A stretch of 7,288 nt of DNA from Pirellulales bacterium (GCA_022844585.1 JALHLM010000311.1:1-7288); one strand, 5' to 3'; shown: positions 1 to 7,062, counted from the stretch's first letter. Translations and numbers: made by a program. Notes: a model not told the origin generated them from the letters alone.

Positions 1-1746
1 GACAAGGTCATCGTTCCCGGCTTCATTTCTCAGCACGATCACCCTGTGCTTGCGGCCCTCACTTTGGCGTCGGAGGTTCTGTCTATTGAAGAGTGGAAGC
101 TGCCTACGGGCACGATGCAGGCAGTTAAGGACAAAGCGGATTTCATGAAGCGGCTGGCCATGGCGGAAAGGAAGTTGGCTGCACCGGAGGAGCCCCTCGT
201 CACGTGGGGTTATCATGAAAGTTTCTTTGGCAAATTGTCCCGCGCCGATCTGGATACGATCAGTATTACCCGGCCGATTCTGGTGTGGGGCCGATCTTGC
301 CATGAAATCATTCTGAATAGTGCTGCCATGAAAAAGGGTGGCATTACTCAGGAGCTGGTTAACAGCTGGACCGCCTCGCAGCGCGAGCAATCGAACTTTG
401 AGAAAGGCCATTTCTGGGAACAAGGCGTATTCGCCGCGTTTGCTAAAGTGGCTACGATGGTCGCTACTCCGGAACGACTCAACCGAGGGCTGCTGCTGTC
501 ACGCGATTACATGCACAGCAAAGGCATTACCTTTGGTAACGAACCTGGTGGCATTCTAGCCAAACCGTTGCAGGATGCGGTGAACACTGTTTTCGCACAA
601 CCTAGCATGCCTTTCCGCTGGACCTATATGGTCGATGGCAAGTCGATGGCGGATAAATACAAGGATGACAACCAGGTTCTGGTGGAATCCGAAAAGATGA
701 GATCGTGGTATCCCGGTATGACGAGCTTGTCAGACAAGATGGTGAAACTCTTTTCGGATGGCGCCATTTACTCACAATTGATGCAGGTGCGAGAGCCTTA
801 CCTGGACGGGCACAAGGGCGAGTGGATGACCGATCTCGAGGTGTTTGAGCGTGCTTTCCGCATCTATTGGGATGCCGGCTACCAGATTCATATCCACGTC
901 AATGGTGACGCCGGGTTGGATCGCCTGCTGCATACTCTGGAGAAGAACATTCGGCGCAATCCCCGTTACGATCACCGGACCACCATCGTCCACTTCGCGG
1001 TGAGCGCCAAGGACCAGGTAGAGCGAATCAAAAGACTCGGATGCATTGTGAGCGCAAATCCTTATTACGTAACCGCGCTGGCCGACAACTATAGCAAAGT
1101 GGGACTGGGACCCGAACGTGCGGATCAGATGGCTCGACTGGGCGACGTGGAGCGAGCCAATGTCTCGTACTCCTTCCATTCCGACATGCCCATGGCCCCG
1201 GCCGATCCGCTCTTCCTGATGTGGTGCGGGGTGAACCGCATCACATCGTCAGGCCGCGTTGCGGGCGAAAACCAGCGTGTCAGCCGGGAAGGCGCACTGC
1301 GTGCCGTCACGATTGATGCTGCTTACTCGCTGAAAAGCGAAAAGGAGATTGGCAGCATCGTTTCCGGCAAGCTGGCGAATTTCACCATTCTTGAGGAGAA
1401 CCCCGTCACTTGTGATGCTGCCAAGATCAAGGACATCAAGGTCTGGGGAACTGTGCATGAAGGTCGCGTGCTGCCCGTCATGGTTCGGGGGACCATGCTC
1501 GAAGGCAGGCGACAACCTGTAGAACCTGCAGAGAAATCGAAGAGTCAGACTCGAACGATCAATCCAAATGAGTTACGCGAAGCGCAACTCGCGGAAGTTC
1601 GACGGCTCAATGCGCTCGATTTCGCGCGATATGATGTTCGCTCCTCAGCCGCGTCGCAGCCACCCGCCTGTGGTCCAGGTTGCTCGTGTTCGATCGGCCA
1701 ATTTTTCGGCCACCACCTCGCAGTTCAGTTGGAGGCGAGCCGATAG
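1..1746 (+). CDS. YtcJ-like metal-dependent amidohydrolase (Amidohydro_3 type), 5' partial
   Basis: The reading frame is open from base 1, so the true start lies upstream; a GTG at 46 is internal, because the first 15 codons already encode the hallmark VPGFISQHDHP. Window residues H12 and H14 form the HxH metal motif of the amidohydrolase superfamily. Further family landmarks are GITFGNEPGG (E181), KLFSDGA (K249, D253), HVNGD (H299, D303), IVH (H331) and FHSDMPMAPADP (D395), then the usual C-terminal return of the small beta domain (GSIVSGKLANFTILEENP). This order matches YtcJ/N-substituted formamide deformylase-like enzymes, which hydrolyse C-N bonds with a bound metal; the substrate cannot be read from sequence. 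After about residue 495 there is a tail of some 85 residues, charged at first and ending in a C557-x3-C561-x-C563 cluster, which is not part of the catalytic core. No lipobox or membrane anchor is visible in the part present. The family call is firm; the function is open. Confidence 0.9.
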   Translation, partial: DKVIVPGFISQHDHPVLAALTLASEVLSIEEWKLPTGTMQAVKDKADFMKRLAMAERKLAAPEEPLVTWGYHESFFGKLSRADLDTISITRPILVWGRSCHEIILNSAAMKKGGITQELVNSWTASQREQSNFEKGHFWEQGVFAAFAKVATMVATPERLNRGLLLSRDYMHSKGITFGNEPGGILAKPLQDAVNTVFAQPSMPFRWTYMVDGKSMADKYKDDNQVLVESEKMRSWYPGMTSLSDKMVKLFSDGAIYSQLMQVREPYLDGHKGEWMTDLEVFERAFRIYWDAGYQIHIHVNGDAGLDRLLHTLEKNIRRNPRYDHRTTIVHFAVSAKDQVERIKRLGCIVSANPYYVTALADNYSKVGLGPERADQMARLGDVERANVSYSFHSDMPMAPADPLFLMWCGVNRITSSGRVAGENQRVSREGALRAVTIDAAYSLKSEKEIGSIVSGKLANFTILEENPVTCDAAKIKDIKVWGTVHEGRVLPVMVRGTMLEGRRQPVEPAEKSKSQTRTINPNELREAQLAEVRRLNALDFARYDVRSSAASQPPACGPGCSCSIGQFFGHHLAVQLEASR

Positions 1747-1760
1747 CCAGGCCGTCGTCG

Positions 1761-1772
1761 TGGTGGCCACCA
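1761..1772. repeat. 12-bp perfect palindrome TGGTGGCCACCA
   Basis: TGGTGGCCACCA is its own reverse complement and sits in the 65-bp gap between the amidohydrolase and the small membrane protein. It has no loop and no T-run, so it is not a convincing terminator. It could be a protein-binding dyad, but chance is equally possible in GC-rich DNA. Confidence 0.3.
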
Positions 1773-1811
1773 GCGCAATCGCCTGTTGACCCGAGAAAAA
1801 GCAGGTTAACG

Positions 1812-2225
1812 ATGGAACGAAGCATGGAATATCCACACGGTGTTGTGAGGAATGCCATGCGCGTTCAAGTCGTTTGGGCGATCCTCTCAGCAGCCTGGAA
1901 CGCCGTCGGGGTTGTACTGCTCGCTCAGGGAGCGCGTTCGCTGGGGCCGACCGCATCGATCGCCGCCGCAATCGTCTTGCTCGTCATGGCGATCGCATAT
2001 CCAATGACGATCCGTCGATGGCCTGTCGTCTATCTCCTGGTTTCGCTCACGGGAGGCCTGGCGGCGATTTCAGCCGTTGTGAACGCGTTCACCGCCGATC
2101 CCACGCTGTGGCCATCTGAGTTTTGGCGATACGCAGGCGTGGTTCTGAACGGCGTCGGCTTCGCCGCCGCACTTGTCGGGATCGTGTCTGTCGCACGGAA
2201 TCGCTGGCTGCACCAGCGAGGTTAG
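1812..2225 (+). CDS. Small four-helix integral membrane protein of unknown function
   Basis: A 137-residue protein of unrecognised family. Hydrophobic segments at about residues 18-39, 47-67, 71-92 and 107-128 suggest four transmembrane helices, with short charged turns (RRW near 68-70) and a basic C-terminus (RNRWLHQRG). There is no enzyme motif. ATG at 1812 is chosen because AGG at 1803-1805 lies 6 nt upstream and the N-terminus is then short and hydrophilic before helix 1. In-frame ATGs at 1824 and 1857 are alternatives; an open frame reaching back to 1680 would overlap the amidohydrolase and is not supported. It follows the amidohydrolase by 65 bp on the same strand and may be co-transcribed with it. 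It ends only 11 bp from the convergent porin gene. It resembles generic small inner-membrane proteins of the DoxX or DUF4345 kind in size, but I see no diagnostic residues. Confidence 0.65.
   Translation: MERSMEYPHGVVRNAMRVQVVWAILSAAWNAVGVVLLAQGARSLGPTASIAAAIVLLVMAIAYPMTIRRWPVVYLLVSLTGGLAAISAVVNAFTADPTLWPSEFWRYAGVVLNGVGFAAALVGIVSVARNRWLHQRG
2201..2219. terminator. Hairpin between convergent genes (weak bidirectional terminator candidate)
   Basis: TCGCTGG (2201-2207) and CCAGCGA (2213-2219) form a perfect 7-bp stem with a 5-nt loop. It overlaps the last codons of the membrane protein and lies 18 bp beyond the stop codon of the convergent porin gene. The position between convergent genes suits a shared terminator, but neither side has a T-run, so an intrinsic terminator is not demonstrated. 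Confidence 0.25.
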
Positions 2226-2236
2226 CGACTCACTGC

Positions 2237-3598
2237 TTAGAATTTCCACAGGAACCGCGTCGCGACAACAACGGCGTCACTGTCGAGGAATGCGTTGGGA
2301 GCGAACTGCGTGTAGTCAGTCTGGCGGTAGTCCACCTCCAGGCCGAGTTGCACCGCTTTGCTGACATCCCACACCCAGTTCATGAAGTAGGTTTGATTGC
2401 GGCGGATTTGCGTGGGAGCCAGGTCGCCGGCGCGCGGATTGTCGATCCCGTATCCGACATGAATGTGGACTTCGTCAGTGAGGTAACCGAAGACCTCGCC
2501 GAATCCGCCTGTCGAGTGGATTTCGGCCAGCGTGCCGGAGTTGAAGCTTTGCGTGATTCCCCCGTTGTATTCGCCCAAAGCTTGACCTGTGTAGAATTCG
2601 CCTCGGGCGCCGTACCATTCATTGGGCTGCCATTCCACATCAGCCCCAAGGCCCCAAGTGTCAATCACGGCTCGCGGAGGCAAAGCGGCGGGCGGCGCCA
2701 GCAACGTCCGCGTTGTTCGGGTTTGACCGACGACGCCCGATAGTCCGATCTCAAGGGGCCTCACCTGGCTTCCGCGAATTGCCTGCAGGGGACCAAACCC
2801 GACTTCCGTACGGCCCTCTATATTGGGCCAGCATTTATCTTCTTCGATGCGGCCCGCGCTGCCGGTCACGAGCGTCGAGATCGGCTCGCTAAGGGCGCCG
2901 GTCAACGTGAGCCCGAAATCCTCACGACTCTGAAGAAACCGTTCCACTCGCAATTGCCCGCGATACGAACCCGTGTTTCCCGAGCCATACATCTTCGTGA
3001 GGTAGACAATCGTCGGACTGACCGGATTGAAGACGTCCTGTTGCAGACCAGCCGCAAATCGCCAGTCGTCGTTCTTCAACTCTCCGTAGGCGTAATAGAC
3101 CAGCAGCCCATAGTCATCCGTCGACAGGTTGTCGTTCTGAAAGAACGTCAGGAGCTGGGCTCCCGTCTGGAAGCCCGCCAGTTCTGGTCCTGAGAACAAC
3201 GCCCCCACGTAGCTTTGCCGGGCATGGGCATCAAACGTGTTCGTGTCGAGACCAAACGGCGACTCCGGAAGGAGGAACAAAGGCATCCCCGATGGAAATG
3301 GCCGACTAGTGCTGAAGACCATCAGCGTGTCCAAGCCGGCATGCAGCTTCAGACGGTTGGCCGGATTCAACAGCGCCACCGAGATGCCATCACCAGGTTT
3401 TACCTCAGGTGCGCACGTCGCGCACTCGTCGTCAACGACGACTCGTTCCAGCTCCGACTCCGACATGAGGACTTCCGCTGCTGGCGGAGTCTCGCCCATG
3501 TCATCCCCCCCGTCTTCCGTCGTCTGGCAAATTGCCTGATTAGCGGAGAGCAACGCAAAGAGCGCCGCGAGGCCGGCTACGACCGCCCTATTCAGCAT
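2237..3598 (-). CDS. DcaP-like outer-membrane beta-barrel porin
   Basis: A 453-residue exported protein. The start at 3598 gives a signal peptide (MLNRAVVAGLAALFALLSA, cleaved near residue 25) with GGGG about 7 nt upstream; an ATG at 3643 would add 15 residues ahead of the signal and is less likely. Residues 26-65 form an acidic linker with a CATC pair (C59, C62). From about residue 80 to the end, short amphipathic strands alternate with turns, as in a barrel, and the protein ends in FLWKF, the terminal aromatic residue expected for outer-membrane insertion. The stretches TFDAHARQS, AYGELKNDDWRFAAGLQQ, YGSGNTGSYRGQLRVERF, EIGLSGVVGQ and WGLGADVEW are what I recall from planctomycete DcaP-like porins. 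Such porins are thought to pass small anionic solutes; the substrate here is unknown. It looks monocistronic, with a decayed IS end just upstream of its promoter region. Confidence 0.82.
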   Translation of the reverse strand: MLNRAVVAGLAALFALLSANQAICQTTEDGGDDMGETPPAAEVLMSESELERVVVDDECATCAPEVKPGDGISVALLNPANRLKLHAGLDTLMVFSTSRPFPSGMPLFLLPESPFGLDTNTFDAHARQSYVGALFSGPELAGFQTGAQLLTFFQNDNLSTDDYGLLVYYAYGELKNDDWRFAAGLQQDVFNPVSPTIVYLTKMYGSGNTGSYRGQLRVERFLQSREDFGLTLTGALSEPISTLVTGSAGRIEEDKCWPNIEGRTEVGFGPLQAIRGSQVRPLEIGLSGVVGQTRTTRTLLAPPAALPPRAVIDTWGLGADVEWQPNEWYGARGEFYTGQALGEYNGGITQSFNSGTLAEIHSTGGFGEVFGYLTDEVHIHVGYGIDNPRAGDLAPTQIRRNQTYFMNWVWDVSKAVQLGLEVDYRQTDYTQFAPNAFLDSDAVVVATRFLWKF

Positions 3599-3758
3599 TG
3601 AAACGCCCCGCCACGACGCTTTGAGCGAACTAGTAGCACCCAAAGGCGTATCGTCGGGAAGACTGGGCAGACTTTAGGGGATGTCCCGATTGTATCGATT
3701 GTTTCGGGTAGTCGGAGTGGCGAAACGCATCCTCTCTTGATCCGTGTTGACGGAAGTC

Positions 3759-3806
3759 GAAAGTGGTGACGCAGGGAGGTGTTGCGGCGATTGAAAGTGG
3801 TGGCGC
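3759..3806 (+). repeat. Two direct repeats, GAAAGTGGTG(A/G)CGC
   Basis: Copies lie at 3759-3772 and 3793-3806, are identical at 13 of 14 positions, and start 34 bp apart. They resemble the multiple transposase-binding repeats inside IS21-family termini and lie just ahead of the istA-like start. Confidence 0.8.
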
Positions 3807-3825
3807 TTCGCCGGGAGGCTCAGGA

Positions 3826-3945
3826 ATGCGTACCGACATGGAGTTTTGGAAAGAGATGCATCGGCGAGTGCTGACGCAGGAGTTGGGCTGTCGCGGGTTG
3901 GGCGTGCACCGCGGAAGATCGTCGTCACAGCGACGCGGTAGTCTC
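3826..3945 (+). pseudogene. istA: Remnant of IS21 transposase istA, N-terminal fragment
   Basis: An ATG at 3826 (or in frame at 3838) follows GGGAGG at 3813-3818 with 7-nt spacing. It encodes MEFWKEMHRRVLTQEL, which fits the opening of IS21-type IstA proteins just before their helix-turn-helix. The match then breaks up. GCRGLGVHR looks like the second helix with residues missing, and later bases read as RKIV and then, after another frame shift, HSDA, in the order of the usual KI(L/V)xHS(D/E)xPPGY segment. The catalytic DDE domain is wholly absent; the frame continues meaninglessly into the end of the opposite-strand DUF4832 gene. The alignment is from memory of the family. The fragment is too short and damaged to act as a transposase. 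Confidence 0.5.
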
Positions 3946-3953
3946 GGTCTGAC

Positions 3954-5342
3954 CTACGGAAGCCGGACAACCCCAAGCGAAAGCCAAGTGGGAGCATCGG
4001 CATCCTGAGTCATGTTGGCAAAGCGCAGCGGCATGCCGCCCTTGAGCGGATTGGGCACCCGCACAGCCAGGGTGTACGCCCCAGCTTTCACACCGGAAAG
4101 GTCCAGCGTATCGGCCCATACCCGCGGACCGTCGCCGGGAAGCAGCCTGGTCAGCTTTCCGCTCCCCGTGAATGTCTTCGCCGCGTTCCCATCTGCCAGC
4201 AACCCGTACTCCGGCTTCCAGTCATAGTAGAACGGCGCGACGCCTCGATTCTCGATCTCCAGCGCCACCGACACCTTGCCCTCCTTCACCGCGCCGATCG
4301 TGACGGCCGAGGCGTGGAATTCGTACCCCATCCGCCGCACTGCTAGTTCGGCCCGCTGGATGCGGTCGGCTGTCTGTTTCTTTTTGAACATGCCGCTGTC
4401 CATCAGCCACGTGGCATGCGACTCCTCCACGCATTGGAGGAAGTTCTGGATCTCCTTTTTTTCGGGCGTCTTGTCGAATACCTGCCCCCACGCCTCGGGG
4501 CGGATTTCACCGCCGATAGGGTGCGTCTCCCACCTGGCTTCCGCATCAGGGCCGGCGGCCTTGAGGGTGGTCATGTAGAACCAATCGTCCCCTTTCTTCC
4601 CGGTGTGCAGCGTGGCCCATGCGAACGAGTCGTCATGGTAGCCGAACTTGCGGTCGGAGTTCTTCGCGTACCGATCGTTCATTTCTCCAGTCGGGTATCG
4701 CAGCAGGACCGGCGTTACCTGGAATGCCGCTTCATAGGCGTCCATGACCTCCAGCTGCACCGCTTTGCTGGCGAAGAGATCGTCCCTCGGATAGTTATGC
4801 CACTCGCCCCACGTGCCGAGCAGTCCGGCCGTAATGAACCCGATCCGCGGGTCGCCGTCGTACTTCTTGCCGAGGGCGGCGATGAAGGTCTTCAGTGAGC
4901 GCCGCAAACTCTCATCTTCGTAATCGGGAGTCTCCCCCGGGGCAGTCAGCAGCGGCCTGGTGTTCGTGTTCACATACTTGTGAATCTTCAGTCCGTCTTT
5001 TACGAGGAACTCGGGGATGGCGTCGGTCTTGTCCGGGTATTCGAGAAAAACGCGAAACACGGCCTGATGCCCGCGGCCAGCGATGTCGTCGAGCATCTTC
5101 TCCAGCGGGTTCCAGTCGAAATCGTCGTACCCCTTCACCAGCGCTGAGTATGGCAAGTAGTTGAACTCGAGAGTGTGGGGGAATTTATTCCGCACGTCGG
5201 CCTGATATGGCACTAGCCCCTTCAGCGGGTTGTCAACGGGCGCCGGACGGTACTCGAGTCGTTGGCGCGATTCTCCCGCGATGGGTCGCGTGTAAACGGC
5301 CAGCATGAACATCAGGCAAGCGATCGGGCAAATTCGGAACAT
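3954..5342 (-). CDS. Secreted DUF4832-type, glycoside-hydrolase-like protein
   Basis: A 462-residue protein with a signal peptide (hydrophobic residues 4-18, cleavage near 23). The mature part begins with YRPAPVDNPLKGLVPY (31-46), the typical opening of DUF4874/DUF4832 proteins, followed by a TIM-barrel-like region. That region includes FRVFLEYP (96-103), an alpha-helical stretch ending in KKYDGDPRIGFITAGLLG (159-176) and GTWGEWHN, in which E180 stands where clan-A glycosidases often carry a catalytic acid. THPIGGEIRPE (273-283) is characteristic of DUF4832. From about 343 a beta-sandwich-like domain (VSVALEIENRGVAPFYYDW to VPNPLKGGMPLRFAN) closes the protein. Action on an extracellular or periplasmic polysaccharide is plausible but unproven, and no second catalytic acid was identified with confidence. 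The start at 5342 gives a clean signal peptide; its Shine-Dalgarno is weak. It appears monocistronic, with the IS relic beyond its 3' end. Confidence 0.8.
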   Translation of the reverse strand: MFRICPIACLMFMLAVYTRPIAGESRQRLEYRPAPVDNPLKGLVPYQADVRNKFPHTLEFNYLPYSALVKGYDDFDWNPLEKMLDDIAGRGHQAVFRVFLEYPDKTDAIPEFLVKDGLKIHKYVNTNTRPLLTAPGETPDYEDESLRRSLKTFIAALGKKYDGDPRIGFITAGLLGTWGEWHNYPRDDLFASKAVQLEVMDAYEAAFQVTPVLLRYPTGEMNDRYAKNSDRKFGYHDDSFAWATLHTGKKGDDWFYMTTLKAAGPDAEARWETHPIGGEIRPEAWGQVFDKTPEKKEIQNFLQCVEESHATWLMDSGMFKKKQTADRIQRAELAVRRMGYEFHASAVTIGAVKEGKVSVALEIENRGVAPFYYDWKPEYGLLADGNAAKTFTGSGKLTRLLPGDGPRVWADTLDLSGVKAGAYTLAVRVPNPLKGGMPLRFANMTQDADAPTWLSLGVVRLP

Positions 5343-5370
5343 CTTTCGTATCCACTCTGCGTGGTCGAGA

Positions 5371-5399
5371 TTGTTGTAGGACCGAGCTATCTACAATAA
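5371..5399. promoter_or_regulatory. Imperfect dyad upstream of the DUF4832 gene
   Basis: TTGTTGTAG (5371-5379) and CTACAATAA (5391-5399) are inverted copies differing at one position, with an 11-bp centre. The dyad lies about 30-57 bp upstream of the DUF4832 start codon on the minus strand, where an operator or promoter would be expected. No clear -10 box was found, so the role is a guess. Confidence 0.25.
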
Positions 5400-5905
5400 G
5401 CATTGCGTGTTGAAGAGGATCTCGAGTCTGCAGTTGGACAGGTCGCCGGGGCCGAGTTTAAACGCCCACTGAATAGCTGACCTCCATGCGAGAGGCTCTA
5501 CGAAAAGGTAAATCTATCAGTGTGCGTAAACTGCGGCAACTTCCGACACGGCTGCCCAGTTGCGTCGGTTGTTGTCGACGAAGTGCGAAAGAAGTCAAAA
5601 GGCTCACAAGGTAAACGAGCTGATCGCCAACGCCTGTTCTATCGCTCTGGTCGACTCACGGAGTGTGAGCAACTCCATCGGAAGCAGCACAATTGATTTC
5701 GTCCCGCAACATAGTTCCTCCCCGTCCATCCCCGAGGAACCGACGGCGATGATACCAATAAGCGATAGGCCCTGATTCCTGGCGATCCGCGAACAGGCGC
5801 GGCGGATCGTATTCGGTGTGGATCGTAACCCAGCGAATTTACAGCCATGTGCGTGATGGTCGCGGACGGTAGAATTGAATGCTTCCAGTCCATCATCCAC
5901 AGAGC

Positions 5906-5910
5906 AGGAA
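5906..5910 (+). promoter_or_regulatory. Ribosome binding site setting the TTG start of the dehydratase
   Basis: AGGAA ends 8 nt before TTG at 5919. The in-frame ATG at 5847 has no such site and would add 24 residues unlike the family. This supports TTG as the true start. Confidence 0.6.
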
Positions 5911-5918
5911 CGCCTCCC

Positions 5919-7022
5919 TTGAAGATTGCACGCATCTTTGCTCATCGTGTCGAGCTGCCGTTGGTCGAAGGTTCATACAAGTGGTCCGGGGGGAAGTCGG
6001 TGTCGGTATTCGACAGCACGATTGTCGGCGTGGAGACCGAAAGCGGACTCGTCGGCTACGGGGAGGTCTGTCCGCTGGGCCCGTTCTATCTTCCGGCTTA
6101 TGCCGAAGGGGTGCGAGCCGGGTTGCGGGAACTGGGGCCGCATTTGATTGGCTTCGATCCACGCGAACTCTCCAAACTGAATCAGCGGATGGATGCGGCG
6201 TTGAAGGGTCATCCGTACGTTAAATCGGGAATCGACATCGCGTGCTGGGACATTCTCGGCAAAGTCACGGGGCTGCCGGTGTGCGTGCTGATGGGAGGCC
6301 GGTTCGGTGAGAGCGTGCGGCTGTATCGTGCGATCTCACAGCAGCCGCCGGATGTGATGGCTGGCAATGTCGCCGGGTATCGCGATCAAGGTTACACGAG
6401 ATTTCAACTGAAAGTCGGCGGCGATCCCGATCAGGACATCGAACGCATTCGCCAGGTCCGCCAAATTCTGCGACCGACGGATCGACTGGTCGCCGACGCC
6501 AATACCGGCTGGACGCAGCACGAAGCGATGCGCGTGGTCCGTGCCGTTCGCGACATCGATGTCTACATCGAGCAGCCTTGTCTGACTTACGAAGAGTGCT
6601 TGACGGTGCGCAGGCACACGGATCATCCCTTCGTCCTCGATGAGAACGTCGACGGAATCGACATGCTCCTGCGAGCGAAGGCCGATCTCGCGATGGACGT
6701 CGTAAATCTGAAGATCAGCAAACTCGGCGGCCTCACCAGAACGAAACAGGTGCGCGACCTGTGCGTCGCGATGGGGATCGCGATGACGCTCGAAGACAGT
6801 TGGGGGGGCGACATCACCACGGCGGCGATCGCGCACCTGGCGCACAGCACGCCCGAAGAGTTCCGGTTCACCAGCACCGACTTCAACAGCTACGTCACCG
6901 TCAGTACCGCGAACGGCGCTCCTCAACGCGAGAACGGTTTCATGACCGCGAGCGCTGCGCCGGGGCTGGGGATCGCTCCGCGCGAAGAAGTGATCGGCAA
7001 ACGAGTTGTTGAAGTCTCGTGA
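5919..7022 (+). CDS. Enolase-superfamily cis-3-hydroxy-L-proline dehydratase-like enzyme
   Basis: A 367-residue member of the mandelate racemase/muconate lactonizing enzyme group. From the TTG start the protein begins (M)KIARIFAHRVELPLVEG, as family members do. The N-terminal capping domain contains YGEVCPLGPFYLPAY (47-61). The barrel carries the active-site set: K165 in FQLKVGG, metal ligands D193 (VADANTGW), E218 (YIEQP) and D241 (VLDEN), K265 in VNLKISK, and W295 in EDSWGGDI. A lysine on each barrel face and the EDSWGGDI and TSTDFNSYVTVSTA segments point to the cis-3-hydroxy-L-proline dehydratase/hydroxyproline-betaine epimerase branch rather than to muconate cycloisomerase. The dehydratase would give Δ1-pyrroline-2-carboxylate from cis-3-hydroxy-L-proline in the cytoplasm. 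The epimerase is the main alternative; the overall similarity I recall favours the dehydratase. The 48-bp gap to the next gene holds no hairpin, so co-transcription with it is likely. Confidence 0.85.
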   Translation: MKIARIFAHRVELPLVEGSYKWSGGKSVSVFDSTIVGVETESGLVGYGEVCPLGPFYLPAYAEGVRAGLRELGPHLIGFDPRELSKLNQRMDAALKGHPYVKSGIDIACWDILGKVTGLPVCVLMGGRFGESVRLYRAISQQPPDVMAGNVAGYRDQGYTRFQLKVGGDPDQDIERIRQVRQILRPTDRLVADANTGWTQHEAMRVVRAVRDIDVYIEQPCLTYEECLTVRRHTDHPFVLDENVDGIDMLLRAKADLAMDVVNLKISKLGGLTRTKQVRDLCVAMGIAMTLEDSWGGDITTAAIAHLAHSTPEEFRFTSTDFNSYVTVSTANGAPQRENGFMTASAAPGLGIAPREEVIGKRVVEVS

Positions 7023-7062
7023 ACTCGGTACGCCGCTTACGGACGGAAATGTAATCTCCGAC

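Larger units (their letters stand above)
3682..3945 (+). mobile_element. Decayed left end of an IS21-family insertion sequence
   Basis: This fills most of the gap between the porin and the DUF4832 gene. It shows, in order: a possible tip TGTCCCGATTG at 3682, inside which CCCGA (3685-3689) and TCGGG (3704-3708) are inverted; two near-identical repeats GAAAGTGGTGACGC and GAAAGTGGTGGCGC, with a more degenerate third copy near 3712-3727; a Shine-Dalgarno GGGAGG; and a broken istA-like start. Several internal copies of an AAAGTGG-type motif ahead of istA are typical of IS21-family ends. No istB and no right end are present, so only a fragment remains. The exact boundaries are estimates, and the assignment rests on recalled family features, not on a search. 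Confidence 0.55.
5343..5918. other. 576-bp intergenic region without a convincing gene
   Basis: This separates two divergent genes (DUF4832 on minus, dehydratase on plus), so it should hold both promoters. I see no tRNA, no recognisable riboswitch and no clear sigma-70 promoter. Small inverted repeats occur, for example CTCAC/GTGAG at 5655-5669 and the dyad at 5371-5399. Open frames on both strands around 5560-5945 encode proteins with no recognisable family, and the longest one overlaps the start of the dehydratase. Confidence 0.6.

Noticed and set aside
46..48. GTG at 46 as the start of the amidohydrolase
   Set aside because: The preceding 15 codons, in frame, encode the VPGFISQHDHP metal-binding motif, so the gene continues upstream of the window.
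2123..2743. Plus-strand frame of 206 codons opposite the porin
   Set aside because: It lies antisense to a porin with a signal peptide and barrel pattern and has an arginine-rich, low-complexity composition typical of shadow frames.
3920..3935. CGTCG/CGACG hairpin beyond the DUF4832 stop as its terminator
   Set aside because: Only a 5-bp stem with no T-run after it, and it falls inside the IS21 relic, where it may simply derive from transposase coding sequence.
5374..5396. Resemblance of the dyad's minus strand to a strong consensus promoter core
   Set aside because: TTGTAG could serve as a -35 box, but the hexamer at the right distance (CAATCT) matches the -10 consensus at only two positions.
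5847..5918. ATG at 5847 as the start of the dehydratase
   Set aside because: It lacks a ribosome binding site and adds 24 residues unlike the family, whereas TTG at 5919 has AGGAA 8 nt upstream and gives the expected N-terminus.
5604..5945. Minus-strand frame of 113 codons in the intergenic region as a gene
   Set aside because: No recognisable family or clear ribosome site, and it overlaps the start of the dehydratase gene; kept only as a possible trace of a decayed gene.
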